DNA from: Paenibacillus amylolyticus
GTDB lineage: Bacteria > Bacillota > Bacilli > Paenibacillales > Paenibacillaceae
Length of the DNA: 64,000 nucleotides
Assembly (NCBI RefSeq): GCF_001570725.1
Contig: NZ_BCNV01000001.1
Span: forward strand, 3,286,001-3,350,000
Reading direction: 5' to 3'
A model generated the notes under the pieces. The model ran no database searches, was not told the origin of the DNA, and saw only the letters and a list, made by a program, of their open reading frames with translations. The translations under genes were made by a program, and so were the position numbers. Positions 37,600-46,681 of this stretch are shown one piece after another (the first letter of the stretch is position 1; every line of letters begins with the position of its first letter).

Positions 37600-38613
37600 T
37601 TAAACTACATCTGCGTGACTTACAGACAGACGAAGAATCGTTTCATGCGGCAAAATAACCCGTGGGTTCTCCACATTTTCCTTCTTCATCAGCTTGGTCA
37701 GCAAACGCATCGCTACTGCACCAAGATCGTACATTGGCTGTGCCACTGTCGTCAACTGAGGGCGCACCATGGAAGCCATACGGATGTTATCCACACTAAT
37801 AATGGAGAAATCATCCGGCACTTTCAGGCCTTCATCCTGAATGCTGTGAATGGCACCAATCGCCATTTCATCTGTTGCAGCAAAGATCGCCGACGGTTTC
37901 TTCTTCAGTCCGAGGAAATACTTCATCGCTTCCACACCGGATTCGTAACGATAGTTACCGATACGTACCAGATCCTCTTGATATTCCATGCCTGCTGCTT
38001 CCAGTGCTTTCTTGTAACCTTGGAAACGGGCATATCCATTCGCAGGATCTTGCAGTGTACCACTGATCATTGCAATTTCCTTGTGTCCATGACGAATCAG
38101 GGTGTTTACGGCGTCAAACGCAGCCGCCTCATGGTCAATATCCACCGAAGGGAATGTTCCCTTCTCATCACTCGTTGCACAAAGTACAATCGGCACAGCC
38201 GCAGACTGGAACGCCTGAATGTGTTCGTCCGTTACTGTTCCGCCCATGAAGAGCAGTCCGTCTACTTGTTTTTCAAGCAAGGTGTTAATAACACGAATTT
38301 CTTTTTCTTTCTTCTTATCTGCATTACACAAAATGATATTGTAGTGATACATATTCGCAATATCTTCAATTCCGCGGGCAATCTCCGCGAAGGTTGAGTT
38401 CGAAATATCCGGAATAACGACCCCGACCGTGGTTGTCTTCTTGCTTGCCAGACCTCTGGCTACCGCATTCGGACGATATCCCAACCGTTCGATGGCTTCA
38501 TATACTTTTTTCCGCGTTTGCGGTTTGACATTAGGGTTATTATTAACTACCCGTGATACCGTTGCCATAGACACTCCAGCTTCACGTGCCACATCATAAA
38601 TGGTTACCGTCAC
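37600..38613 (-). CDS. ccpA: Catabolite control protein A (LacI family)
   Basis: The ~337-residue regulator starts with [23 protein letters not shown], the LacI/CcpA helix-turn-helix, then the [15 protein letters not shown] hinge, and a periplasmic-binding-like core. CcpA binds cre sites with Ser46-phosphorylated HPr or Crh and controls carbon metabolism. A start at the ATG 38628 is possible; the GTG at 38613 was chosen because GGAGAG stands 7 bases before it and the N-terminus then matches B. subtilis. It lies near acsA/acuA as in Bacillus. The cre-like site at 35801 and the HPr-like gene at 22521 are plausible partners. Confidence 0.96.
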   Translation of the reverse strand: MTVTIYDVAREAGVSMATVSRVVNNNPNVKPQTRKKVYEAIERLGYRPNAVARGLASKKTTTVGVVIPDISNSTFAEIARGIEDIANMYHYNIILCNADKKKEKEIRVINTLLEKQVDGLLFMGGTVTDEHIQAFQSAAVPIVLCATSDEKGTFPSVDIDHEAAAFDAVNTLIRHGHKEIAMISGTLQDPANGYARFQGYKKALEAAGMEYQEDLVRIGNYRYESGVEAMKYFLGLKKKPSAIFAATDEMAIGAIHSIQDEGLKVPDDFSIISVDNIRMASMVRPQLTTVAQPMYDLGAVAMRLLTKLMKKENVENPRVILPHETILRLSVSHADVV

Positions 38614-38705
38614 AGTACTTCTCTCCATTACCAGTAAATTTTCATACCATTTTCATTAAGATTTATATTACGACAAATTTTTGCATTAATCAATTAAAAT
38701 AGGCT

Positions 38706-39053
38706 TTAGGACTCACTCAAAACATTCGTAAGTGTGGCGCTAGTAATATCTGAATGGGAAGTATGCCATACAGGAATTCCCTTTTTGATCAGGATCGCCT
38801 GTGGAGATTCGTGCTTAACACCCAGCTTATCTGCTGCTTCATTGGATACCGGGCGATCTTCCACAACATAAATGATGCCATATTTCACTTGTTCATTGGG
38901 ATTGTTATGCAAATAATCGTTCATCTCCTGATAAGCATTCGAGCTGATCGGGCAGCGTGTGCTGTGCTTAAACAGAAGCAAAGGTTGATCCTCGGTAGCC
39001 TCCACTGCGGAGTTTAGCTGTTCAATACTTGTCATTTTAGTCATGTCAGCCAT
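38706..39053 (-). CDS. ytxJ: Bacillithiol-system redox protein YtxJ
   Basis: The 115-residue thioredoxin-fold protein has LLLFKHSTRCPIS with the single active-site cysteine of the YtxJ family and DRPVSNEAADKLGVKHESPQAI with the cis-proline region. YtxJ is a proposed monothiol bacilliredoxin that removes bacillithiol from proteins. The frame extends upstream to 39206, but AAAGGGGG lies 8 bases before the ATG at 39053. It is upstream of ccpA on the same strand, which recalls the ytxJ/ccpA neighbourhood of Bacillus. Confidence 0.9.
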   Translation of the reverse strand: MADMTKMTSIEQLNSAVEATEDQPLLLFKHSTRCPISSNAYQEMNDYLHNNPNEQVKYGIIYVVEDRPVSNEAADKLGVKHESPQAILIKKGIPVWHTSHSDITSATLTNVLSES

Positions 39054-39175
39054 TAGATATACATCCCCCTTTACCAGGAATACCGCTATGTTGAGCGTTT
39101 TCACTCTTCGATATCTTAACAAAAAGTGCGCGAAAAAGCCAATTTTCATGAAAACAAGCATTTTACACGTCAAAA

Positions 39176-39619
39176 TTAGACAGCATTCGAGAAGTACTCC
39201 TGCCACACAAATCCGGATAATTGACTTAATCTGCGCTGTGTGGTCTCAATCCACGCTGTATCTCCAGACTTCGTTGCGTAACCCATAATGTCCAGCAGCA
39301 GATTAATACGTTCCTCCACCGCTTGCTGCATGCGATATTCCATCTCCCGATCCGTCGCATCTGGCCAGGCTAGCAATTGCTCATGAAACAGATCTGCCAG
39401 TTCATTCCGTTCACCAAAAGATACGTCCTGCTTCACGGGTTGTTCACCCAGTGTGCTTATGCATTCTGTTAAGTCCGGCTTGACCGGCGGAAGCACTTCG
39501 TAGGATACACAGTCTGTACATGCAAATACAGGTACGTTTCGAATTTCCACCTTTTTGGCGTATACCACTGTTCTTAATTCCAACTCCATTACATGTCCAC
39601 ATCTGCACGACTTGCGCAC
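39176..39619 (-). CDS. Conserved hypothetical protein with CxC-CxxC zinc-ribbon-like N-terminus
   Basis: The ~147-residue protein has cysteine pairs CRCG and CTDC about 26 residues apart at the N-terminus, a layout typical of a zinc ribbon (compare YgiT/MqsA-type N-domains). The rest is helical and acidic (DLFHEQLLAWPDATDREMEYRMQQAVEERINLLLDIM). No family was recognised. Start choice is uncertain: GTG 39628, ATG 39625 and GTG 39619 are all in frame; GAGGTG lies 6 bases before 39619. It is on the same strand as ytxJ and ccpA but 122 bases upstream. Confidence 0.75.
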   Translation of the reverse strand: MRKSCRCGHVMELELRTVVYAKKVEIRNVPVFACTDCVSYEVLPPVKPDLTECISTLGEQPVKQDVSFGERNELADLFHEQLLAWPDATDREMEYRMQQAVEERINLLLDIMGYATKSGDTAWIETTQRRLSQLSGFVWQEYFSNAV

Positions 39620-39866
39620 AACCATCACCTCATTCGTTCTATACTCTTATATAAGTACCATTCGACCTATTTCGGCTCAAATCCTGCTGCAAATGAGAGG
39701 TTGCACAAATTACCACTCCCACCAGATGAAGGTTGTCGAATGCAGGCAGTCCTTGACTTGTAATCGCTTCCTCAAAAGTGAATATGCACTTCCATGAACT
39801 CCCACGGAGAATCTGTTACAATTATAGACGCGACATCCCTAATCACCACAAAAAGGAGAGATGGAT

Positions 39867-40391
39867 ATGAGATTAACCGGTAAAAAAGTCATCGCTCTGG
39901 TCGATGAAGAATTCGAAGATCTGGAATTGTGGTACCCTGTGCATCGTGTTCGTGAAGAAGGCGCGGAGGTGCATCTGGCTGGAGAGAAAAAAGGAAAAAC
40001 CTATATTGGCAAATATGGTGTCCCTGCTGAAGCTGAATACAGTTTCGATGAACTCGACAGTTCACATTATGATGGTATTCTCGTGCCAGGGGGCTGGGCG
40101 CCGGACAAGCTGCGTCGTTATCCCAAGGTACTTGAGCTTGTGAAGGAAATGAATGCAGACAAGAAACCGATTGGACAGATCTGTCATGCAGGTTGGGTGC
40201 TGATCTCCGCCAAAATTCTGGACGGAGTAACGGTAACCTCTACACCAGGCATTCGAGATGACATGGAAAATGCAGGTGCCATATGGAAAGATGAAGCGGT
40301 TGTTGTTGATGGCCATATCATCTCAGCGCGTCGTCCACCAGACCTTCCACCTTACGGTAAAGCATTCTGTGATGCACTCGCTGACAAATAA
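39867..40391 (+). CDS. DJ-1/PfpI family protein (type 1 glutamine amidotransferase-like)
   Basis: The 174-residue protein has the DJ-1/PfpI fold signatures: VIALVDEEFEDLELWYP, GILVPGGWAPD and the nucleophile elbow GQICHAGWVLISA with the catalytic cysteine. Family members are proteases, glyoxalase-like or deglycase enzymes induced by stress; B. subtilis YraA and YfkM are relatives. The ATG at 39867 is preferred to 39861 because the AAGGAGAG site is only two bases from the latter. It is a single-gene unit with a bidirectional terminator. Confidence 0.92.
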   Translation: MRLTGKKVIALVDEEFEDLELWYPVHRVREEGAEVHLAGEKKGKTYIGKYGVPAEAEYSFDELDSSHYDGILVPGGWAPDKLRRYPKVLELVKEMNADKKPIGQICHAGWVLISAKILDGVTVTSTPGIRDDMENAGAIWKDEAVVVDGHIISARRPPDLPPYGKAFCDALADK

Positions 40392-40435
40392 AAATAACCC
40401 CGTTGTGCTGATCTCATGCACAACGGGGTTATTTT
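40392..40435. terminator. Bidirectional terminator
   Basis: AAATAACCCCGTTGTGC and GCACAACGGGGTTATTT form a 17-bp stem. It can end both the PfpI-like gene and the ptsI transcript. Confidence 0.92.
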
Positions 40436-40515
40436 ACTATCACAAGTTTCTTAACAACTATTTATCACAAATGTAAATATATTAACTTAAAGGTATTTAT
40501 ATCCAATTATCCAGT

Positions 40516-42276
40516 TCATGATGCATTCGAACCACTTTGCTCGTCTGGACTACCTGTGGAATCATTAAAAACCTGTAGGCGCTCCTCAATATCTCCACTG
40601 GTGCGCAGGGCGAAGCACTTACGTGCTTCTTCTTTGGCTTCCGATGCAGTTGTATTCAGCACTCTGTGCTTCACACGTAGCAGGGATTGTGGAGACATAC
40701 TCAAGTGGCGGATGCCAAGCTCCAGCCAAAGCGGTATGGCACGTTCGTCCCCTGCCATCTCTCCGCACACACTAACATCAATTCCGGCGGTGTGAGCCGC
40801 ATCCGCTGTGGCACGAAGCATCCGTAGAACAGCCGGATGATATGGATGATACATATGAGCTATCTGCTCATTCATTCGATCTACTGCCAATACATATTGA
40901 ACCAGATCGTTCGTACCAATACTAAAGAAATCTGCTTCCTCAGCCAGAAGGTCAGCAATCATCACCGCTGCAGGAACTTCAATCATAATCCCTACCTGAA
41001 TGTGAGGATCGTATGACAGTCCCCGCTCGTCCAGATCGGACATCGCCTCACGAAGAATCTCATTGGCCTGCTGAAGCTCTTCCACCGAAGAGATCATCGG
41101 ATACATGATTTTGACATTACCAGCAGCACTGGCACGCAGAATGGCTGTAAGCTGTGTTTTGAACAGATCCTTGCGGTCCAGACTAATCCGAATGGCACGG
41201 TACCCCAGAAACGGATTGTCTTCCTCAGGCAATTCAAAATAATCGAGCTGCTTATCACCACCGATATCCAGTGTACGAATGACAACGGATTGGCCTGCTG
41301 TTTTCTCTGCCACAAGGCGGTACACCTCATACTGCTCTTGCTCGCCCGGGAACGTAGCCCGGTCCATATACAGGAACTCTGTCCGGAACAAGCCTACGCC
41401 CTTCGCTCCATGTTTTAAAGCCATGTCCAGTTCCTTCACGGAACTGATATTGGAAGCAAGGTGTAATACGGCCCCGTCTTTAGTCACGGCATCTACCGTA
41501 GCAAGCACTTGAAGTTGTTCCTTTTTCTTCAGTTGCTTGCTGCGCAGCATCGTATACCGTTCAATCGTCTTGCGGTCCGGATCGGTAAATACCAAGCCAT
41601 TGTCACCATCTACCACAAGCATATCCCCTGTCTCTACCGGCATGCCAAGACTCGCTTCCAGACCGGAAACGAGAGGAATGCCGAGTGCACGAGCCATAAT
41701 CGCAGAGTGTGATGTTTTCCCGCCAATTAAGGTTACAATGCCTAGCACATGAGTGGGATTTAGATGTGCCAGTTGAGATGGCGACAGCTCTTTTGCAACG
41801 AGTACATAAGGCTGGGTATCCGAAGGAAGTGTAATCTCTGGTGCGCCAAGCAAATGCTTGAGCAGACGGTTACCCACATCCTTGATGTCAATAGCCCGCT
41901 CCTTCATATACTCATCTTCCAGCAGATCAAACATCGTGACAAAATGGTCAATGGCTTCTTTGACCGCCACTTCTGCTGCCTTGTACTGTCGTTCGATAAT
42001 ACCGCGAATTTCGTTCATAAATACCGGATCTTCGAGGATTGCCAGATGTGCATCAAAAATACTGGACTCCTCTGGACCAACGACTTCCTTGAACTCATTT
42101 TTGATATATTCGATCTCATCCTTAGATGTCCGTATGCCCTCATACAGCCGTTCGAACTCCTGGGCGAGATCCACCGAATCCATCTTCTGATCCGGCAGAT
42201 CCCATTCCCAACTGGGCAGGACAAATGCTTTGCCGATGGCTATGCCTGCAGCTCCGTTGATGCCTTGTATCTTCAT
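40516..42276 (-). CDS. ptsI: Phosphoenolpyruvate-protein phosphotransferase (PTS enzyme I)
   Basis: The 586-residue protein has the EI layout: N-terminal HPr-binding domain (INGAAGIAIGKA), the phospho-histidine motif GGKTSHSAIMAR, the PEP-binding barrel with GVGLFRTEFLYMD and FFSIGTNDLVQYVLAVDR, and CGEMAGD with the catalytic cysteine. It moves phosphate from PEP to HPr. Its ATG overlaps the stop of the upstream EIICBA gene by four bases, so the two are translationally coupled. No ptsH lies between them or next to them, unlike ptsGHI in Bacillus. Confidence 0.97.
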   Translation of the reverse strand: MKIQGINGAAGIAIGKAFVLPSWEWDLPDQKMDSVDLAQEFERLYEGIRTSKDEIEYIKNEFKEVVGPEESSIFDAHLAILEDPVFMNEIRGIIERQYKAAEVAVKEAIDHFVTMFDLLEDEYMKERAIDIKDVGNRLLKHLLGAPEITLPSDTQPYVLVAKELSPSQLAHLNPTHVLGIVTLIGGKTSHSAIMARALGIPLVSGLEASLGMPVETGDMLVVDGDNGLVFTDPDRKTIERYTMLRSKQLKKKEQLQVLATVDAVTKDGAVLHLASNISSVKELDMALKHGAKGVGLFRTEFLYMDRATFPGEQEQYEVYRLVAEKTAGQSVVIRTLDIGGDKQLDYFELPEEDNPFLGYRAIRISLDRKDLFKTQLTAILRASAAGNVKIMYPMISSVEELQQANEILREAMSDLDERGLSYDPHIQVGIMIEVPAAVMIADLLAEEADFFSIGTNDLVQYVLAVDRMNEQIAHMYHPYHPAVLRMLRATADAAHTAGIDVSVCGEMAGDERAIPLWLELGIRHLSMSPQSLLRVKHRVLNTTASEAKEEARKCFALRTSGDIEERLQVFNDSTGSPDEQSGSNAS

Positions 42277-44153
42277 TCTACCCCTCCAACGTTCCTGTCA
42301 TAGAGCACCACGGACATAACGGATGCCTGACCTTTCTTAACTTGCTTAAATGGAGCAAAACTCCATGATTTTACACGATCTGGATTCGTAATTACCATTG
42401 GTGTTGTCAGTGACGCCGCTTGCTCGCGAAGTACTGCCAGATCGAACTTGATCAACAACTGCCCTGGCTCCACCGTATCGCCCTCCTGAACAAAAGCTTC
42501 AAAATGGCCTTTCAACTGAGAGGTATCGATGCCGATATGCAGTAACACCTCAAGCCCCTCTCGGGTGGAAATACCCAGGGCGTGCATGGTCGGGTACAAG
42601 TGCATAATCGTTCCGTACACGGGTGAGACCAGCTCTCCCTTTTCCGGAACAAAGGCTACACCATCCCCAACAAGCTTGGCTGCAAAGATCTGATCGGGCA
42701 CCTCTTCAATCGGGAGCATTTTACCCTGAACGGGAGCACAGAACAGCACCTGTTGCAGATCTCTTTCCAGCAGTTTCGCGATTTCTTCCCGGATCAATTC
42801 CGAGTAGGTACCGAATACCACCTGTACGTTACCGCCACCCAGCTTGATCAGTCCAGCGGACCCCATACTCTTCATGGCACCCGTGTCGATCAGACGGTCA
42901 TCATGCACAGTCAGGCGAAGACGCGTAATACAGGCTTCAACCTGCACAATGTTCCCTTTTCCACCCAAAGCTTCGAGAATCAAAGGTGCCTGATAAGGAA
43001 TGTTACCTACCCAATCTTCCAACATAGACCCCTCTTCACGTCCTGGTGTTGGTATCTTGAACGTACGAATCGCCCATCGGAACAGGAAGTAATAGACCAG
43101 CCCATATAGTATGCCAACCGGAATGAGCTTCCAAGCATTCTCCGATAGATGGAAATTGAGTATGTAATCAATAATACCTGCGGAGTAAGAAAACCCGTGC
43201 CTAATATCGAGCCAGTAGCTAATCCACATGGCAACACCGGACATGACTGCATGCACGATGAACAGATAAGGTGCGGCGAACAAAAAAGCAAACTCAATCT
43301 GCTCCGATACCCCGGTCAGAAAACAAACGAGTGCCGATGTCAGAAAGGTTTTCTTGATTTTCGGTTTCAGATCTTCCCTGGCTTCCTGAATAATAGCGAA
43401 GGCTATTGCCGGAATGGCGAACATCATGATGGGAAACAAACCCGCCATAAAAAATCCTGCGGTGGGATCACCTGCAAAAAATCGAGGCAAATCACCTTGC
43501 ACAATGTTACCATCAGGCGTTTCGAACGTCCCTAACTGGAACCAAAACACATTGTTAAGCAGGTGATGAAGGCCGAAAGCGACCAGCACCCTGTATAACA
43601 CCCCGTAGATGAACAGCCCAAAACCCCCGAGACTGTATTCCCAAGTGGCGATGGCGTTCAATCCATGCTGAAGGATCGGAGCAAGCCATAACATAAAACA
43701 GGAGAACAGTGCCGAACAGAGTCCAACAATGAGTAAAACAAACCTTGAACCCCCGAAAAATTGTAAAATTTCAGGCAGTTTAATGCTTTTAAAGCGATTA
43801 TGCATTCCCCCGGCAAGCGCGCCGAGTATGATTCCGATTAAGGAAGCGGGCTGAACGGTGCCGTCGCCGAAGTTGCGAGTGACCTGATCATATATCACGA
43901 TACCAGCCAGCGCAGCGAGTCCCGCTTGTCCGGCCTGGTTGGAGAGTCCCAGTGCTACACCGACAGCGAACAAATACGGCAAGAAATAAAAAATACCGTG
44001 TCCGGCCACGGTAGACACTTCACCGACAACTTCCAATCCCCAGGCGTCCCAAGGCAGACTGCCAACACTGAGCAAAATTGCGGCGGCGGGCAGGACCATT
44101 GTAGGCAGCATTACCGCTCGTCCGAGCTGCTGCAAGGATCCGAGCCAATTCAT
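42273..44153 (-). CDS. PTS EIICBA permease, glucose/N-acetylglucosamine family
   Basis: The 626-residue permease has an EIIC membrane domain (~1-370, opening RAVMLPTMVLPAAAILL), an EIIB domain with the phosphorylated cysteine in CITRLRLTVHD (~410), and an EIIA domain with the phospho-histidine in LLHIGIDTSQLKGHF (~545). It imports and phosphorylates a hexose of the glucose/GlcNAc group; the exact sugar cannot be assigned by eye. It is the first gene of an operon with ptsI. A TTGACA promoter stands very close upstream and no ribonucleic antiterminator target was seen. Confidence 0.92.
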   Translation of the reverse strand: MNWLGSLQQLGRAVMLPTMVLPAAAILLSVGSLPWDAWGLEVVGEVSTVAGHGIFYFLPYLFAVGVALGLSNQAGQAGLAALAGIVIYDQVTRNFGDGTVQPASLIGIILGALAGGMHNRFKSIKLPEILQFFGGSRFVLLIVGLCSALFSCFMLWLAPILQHGLNAIATWEYSLGGFGLFIYGVLYRVLVAFGLHHLLNNVFWFQLGTFETPDGNIVQGDLPRFFAGDPTAGFFMAGLFPIMMFAIPAIAFAIIQEAREDLKPKIKKTFLTSALVCFLTGVSEQIEFAFLFAAPYLFIVHAVMSGVAMWISYWLDIRHGFSYSAGIIDYILNFHLSENAWKLIPVGILYGLVYYFLFRWAIRTFKIPTPGREEGSMLEDWVGNIPYQAPLILEALGGKGNIVQVEACITRLRLTVHDDRLIDTGAMKSMGSAGLIKLGGGNVQVVFGTYSELIREEIAKLLERDLQQVLFCAPVQGKMLPIEEVPDQIFAAKLVGDGVAFVPEKGELVSPVYGTIMHLYPTMHALGISTREGLEVLLHIGIDTSQLKGHFEAFVQEGDTVEPGQLLIKFDLAVLREQAASLTTPMVITNPDRVKSWSFAPFKQVKKGQASVMSVVLYDRNVGGVE

Positions 44154-44177
44154 GGCGACCTCTCCTTTCTATCCTAG

Positions 44178-44206
44178 ATGGTAAGCTTTACGCAACGTTT
44201 TGTCAA
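44178..44206 (-). promoter_or_regulatory. Promoter of the EIICBA-ptsI operon
   Basis: On the minus strand TTGACA (44201-44206), 17 bases, then TACCAT (44178-44183) form a sigma-A-type promoter about 25 bases before the start codon. ACCAATTGGT, a 10-bp palindrome at 44219-44228, lies just upstream and could be an operator. Confidence 0.55.
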
Positions 44207-44253
44207 AGTAAAACAGTAACCAATTGGTAATTAATACGGCAAAAATAGAACAG

Positions 44254-44287
44254 AAAAAATCCCGTCAACTTCAAGTTAACGGGATTC
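44254..44287 (-). terminator. Terminator of the CoA-binding gene
   Basis: On the minus strand AATCCCGTTAACTT pairs with AAGTTGACGGGATT and runs into TTTTC. Confidence 0.85.
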
Positions 44288-44349
44288 ATCCTATAATCAT
44301 TCAATTGGGACAGATCAGGAGATCATCTGATCACAGGTGAACGAGCCTC

Positions 44350-44784
44350 TCAGCCGCGTCCAGCGCCGCGCAGAACGATGGAATCCTCTACCTTGATACA
44401 ACGATTCGTTACCGCTGTCATCCCGTTCTCCGCAGCAATCTGGACCGCTTCATCACTATGGATGCCAAGCTGCAGCCACAGTACATTCGCTTTGATGGCG
44501 GCAGCGTCACGAGCGACATCCGCGCAAAACTCTTCGCGACGAAAGACATTGACGATGTCTACCGGCTCTGGAATATCCGCGAGTGTGGCATATACCGTCT
44601 CTCCAAGGATTTCACCTTGCACCTGTGGATTAACCGGGATGATGCGATAGCCTCTGCTCTGCATGGCTTCGGCTACCATATAGGAAGTGCGATCCGATTT
44701 GTCTGATAAGCCGACGACTGCGATGTTGCCTGCCTTGCGCAAAAGTTGTCCAATTTCTTCACGAGTAGGGTTGTTAAATTCCAT
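44350..44784 (-). CDS. CoA-binding domain protein (YccU-like)
   Basis: The 144-residue protein is a single Rossmann-type CoA-binding domain: IAVVGLSDKSDRTSYMVAEAM near the start, GYRIIPVNP, and VDIVNVFRRE. This is the YccU family, related to the N-terminal part of succinyl-CoA ligase alpha; the role is unknown. AAAGGATGG lies before the ATG at 44784, preferred to a TTG at 44790. It is downstream of aroA on the same strand with only a half repeat between them, so the pair may share a transcript. Confidence 0.88.
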   Translation of the reverse strand: MEFNNPTREEIGQLLRKAGNIAVVGLSDKSDRTSYMVAEAMQSRGYRIIPVNPQVQGEILGETVYATLADIPEPVDIVNVFRREEFCADVARDAAAIKANVLWLQLGIHSDEAVQIAAENGMTAVTNRCIKVEDSIVLRGAGRG

Positions 44785-44814
44785 GTTCAAGCACCATCCT
44801 TTTCTGATTAAAGT

Positions 44815-44837
44815 GCGTGTTCAAAAGACAGTTTTCA
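44815..44837. repeat. Half copy of the palindromic intergenic repeat
   Basis: GCGTGTTCAAAAGACAGTTT (then TCA) matches the left arm of the full copy (GCGAGTTCAAAAGTCTAGTTTTCA). It lies between aroA and the CoA-binding gene; read on the minus strand TTTTGAAC again points toward the downstream gene. Confidence 0.6.
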
Positions 44838-44842
44838 GTTAT

Positions 44843-46138
44843 TTACTCTTTTACCCATTGAACCGAGGCGCCAAGCGCCTGCAAATGATCGAAATATTGC
44901 GGATAAGACTTGGCTACATGGTGTGCATCCCGAATACGAAGTGGTTCCTTGGAACGCAGACCAACGACTGTAAGCGCCATAATTACGCGATGATCGTAAT
45001 GAGCGTTAATCTCAACGCCACCTTCAACGCCTTCCGGACGCCCGTGTACGATAATCTCAGCCTGACGCTCTTCGACGTTCGCTCCTGCCTTCCGCAGCTC
45101 GTTCAAATAATCAGTGATTCGGTCACATTCCTTGTAACGCAGGTTCTCTACATTATAGAACCGTGACGTGCCTTCCGCAAACACAGCTGCGGCTACCATA
45201 GCCAAAACGGCGTCCGTCGCGGCATCCCCGTCGAATTCGATCGCTTTCAGTCTACCATTGCCTTGAACGTGTACGACATCGTTCTCATGTGTCAATGGCA
45301 CTTCCATCATACGCAACACATCAACGATGGCACGTTCACCTTGCTTACTCTGCTCCATCAAGCGCAAAATCTTCACATCAGACTGTGTAACCGCTGCTGC
45401 GGCAAGAACCGCTGCTGAGCCCGGGTAGTCCCCTTGAACTGTGTAGGTCGTTGGCTGGTAAGCCTGTCCACCTGGTACACGGAAGGACATGTAATCATCA
45501 CTTGCATGGATAACGATGCCTGCCTGCTCCAGTACTTCCAGGGTCTGTCCGATAACGACCTTGGACTTCAGGTCATTCAGCACTTCAATGGTGCTGTCTT
45601 CTGCAAGCAAAGGCGTAACAAACAGCAATGCGCTAAGATATTGGGAGCTAACGGAGCCGGATACACGAATGTGTCCCCCCTTGGCATTGCCACCTTTGAT
45701 CGTAATCGGCAGGCGCCCTTGTTCATGTTGTACTTCTACACCCAGTTGACCAAGCGCATCGATCAGGTCATCATGCGGGCGTTTGCCGAGCGAATCCGGG
45801 TACGTATTCACAAAAGTAACTTCAGGACAAAGCGCTGTAACGCCCATCAGGAAACGAAGTACTGCACCCGCATTGCCTACATTCAATTCACGCACATCAC
45901 GGGGATCACTGCCAAAGCCCTGGATCACAATCTTGCTGTCGTCTTCTTCAAGCACTGCCCCCAGATCGCGAATACATCTGCGCATGGCGTCACTGTCTTC
46001 ACTGTGTGCCGGGAAATGAATGGTACTTGTGCCTTCTGCCAAGGCAGCAGCCAGCAAATAACGAGTCGTGTAGTTTTTGGAGGACAGAGCTCCGATTTCC
46101 CCGTTCAGGGTAGGGGTTGGTTTAACAATAACGTCCAT
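44843..46138 (-). CDS. aroA: 3-phosphoshikimate 1-carboxyvinyltransferase (EPSP synthase)
   Basis: The 431-residue protein has family motifs: the N-terminal SKNYTTRYLLAAALAEG, LNVGNAGAVLRFLMGV with the phosphate-binding loop, the central GDYPGSAAVLAAAAV, and DHRVIMAL near the C-terminus. It joins shikimate-3-phosphate and PEP on the way to chorismate. The frame is open to 46438, but AAGGAG stands 10 bases before the ATG at 46138, which gives the standard N-terminus. The NAGAVLRF spelling in place of NAGTAMRP marks the glyphosate-tolerant class II look, an observation by eye only. The divergent neighbour is a rhodanese gene. Confidence 0.95.
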   Translation of the reverse strand: MDVIVKPTPTLNGEIGALSSKNYTTRYLLAAALAEGTSTIHFPAHSEDSDAMRRCIRDLGAVLEEDDSKIVIQGFGSDPRDVRELNVGNAGAVLRFLMGVTALCPEVTFVNTYPDSLGKRPHDDLIDALGQLGVEVQHEQGRLPITIKGGNAKGGHIRVSGSVSSQYLSALLFVTPLLAEDSTIEVLNDLKSKVVIGQTLEVLEQAGIVIHASDDYMSFRVPGGQAYQPTTYTVQGDYPGSAAVLAAAAVTQSDVKILRLMEQSKQGERAIVDVLRMMEVPLTHENDVVHVQGNGRLKAIEFDGDAATDAVLAMVAAAVFAEGTSRFYNVENLRYKECDRITDYLNELRKAGANVEERQAEIIVHGRPEGVEGGVEINAHYDHRVIMALTVVGLRSKEPLRIRDAHHVAKSYPQYFDHLQALGASVQWVKE

Positions 46139-46244
46139 GGATGAAATTCTCCTTCGTTGATTATATTGTTGCCAAATTGACATTCCGTGCATCGCTTGGG
46201 TATCATTATAGGCGTTAAGTCCATACAGAAAAGAGGACCTGAAT

Positions 46245-46550
46245 ATGACACAAATAGCTGAAATTGAAACATCTGAGCTGCGCCGCCGTTTACAGGCAGG
46301 AGAGAAGCTGCAGATGATAGACGTCCGCGAGGACGATGAAGTGGCACAAGGCATGATCGAAGGCGCCAAGCATATCCCGCTTGGACAGATTCCGGACCGA
46401 CTGTCTGAGATTGATAAGTCAGGCGAGATCGTAATCATCTGTCGCAGCGGTTACCGCAGTGAACGTGCATGTGAATATCTGCAGCAACTCGGATATGAAG
46501 GCTGTACGAACATGGTCGGTGGCATGCTTCAATGGCAACAGGAAGACTAG
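46245..46550 (+). CDS. Rhodanese-like domain protein
   Basis: The 101-residue protein is a single rhodanese domain: LQMIDVREDDEVAQGMIEGAKHIPL, then the active-site loop IICRSGYRSERA with the catalytic cysteine, and VGGMLQW. Such small rhodaneses carry sulfur as a cysteine persulfide. GAGGACC precedes the ATG. It has its own terminator and is divergent from aroA. Confidence 0.95.
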   Translation: MTQIAEIETSELRRRLQAGEKLQMIDVREDDEVAQGMIEGAKHIPLGQIPDRLSEIDKSGEIVIICRSGYRSERACEYLQQLGYEGCTNMVGGMLQWQQED

Positions 46551-46611
46551 AAAAACTCGGAGCGGAGTTAAGTCATTGTAACCTTGTGTGACCTCTACTC
46601 CACTCCTAGAA

Positions 46612-46637
46612 GCGGGCCATATGGCCCGTTTTGTGTT
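46612..46637 (+). terminator. Terminator of the rhodanese gene
   Basis: CGGGCCAT and ATGGCCCG form a perfect palindromic stem followed by TTTTGTG. Confidence 0.75.
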
Positions 46638-46681
46638 ATCTGCCACCATCTATCCACCAAGAAACTTCGATGATCACAAGC

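Noticed and set aside
37615..38397. 260-codon plus-strand frame within ccpA
   Set aside because: Antisense to ccpA with no plausible start signal or domain.
39176..39628. Toxin-antitoxin pair of the zinc-ribbon gene with ytxJ
   Set aside because: The genes are 122 bases apart, ytxJ is a known thioredoxin-fold family, and no toxin feature was seen.
44154..44349. RAT-type antiterminator target or cre site upstream of EIICBA
   Set aside because: The leader is only ~20 bases and the AACGTT stretch fails the cre consensus on both sides.
45434..46144. 236-codon plus-strand frame across aroA
   Set aside because: Antisense to aroA, cysteine- and histidine-rich shadow without a ribosome site.
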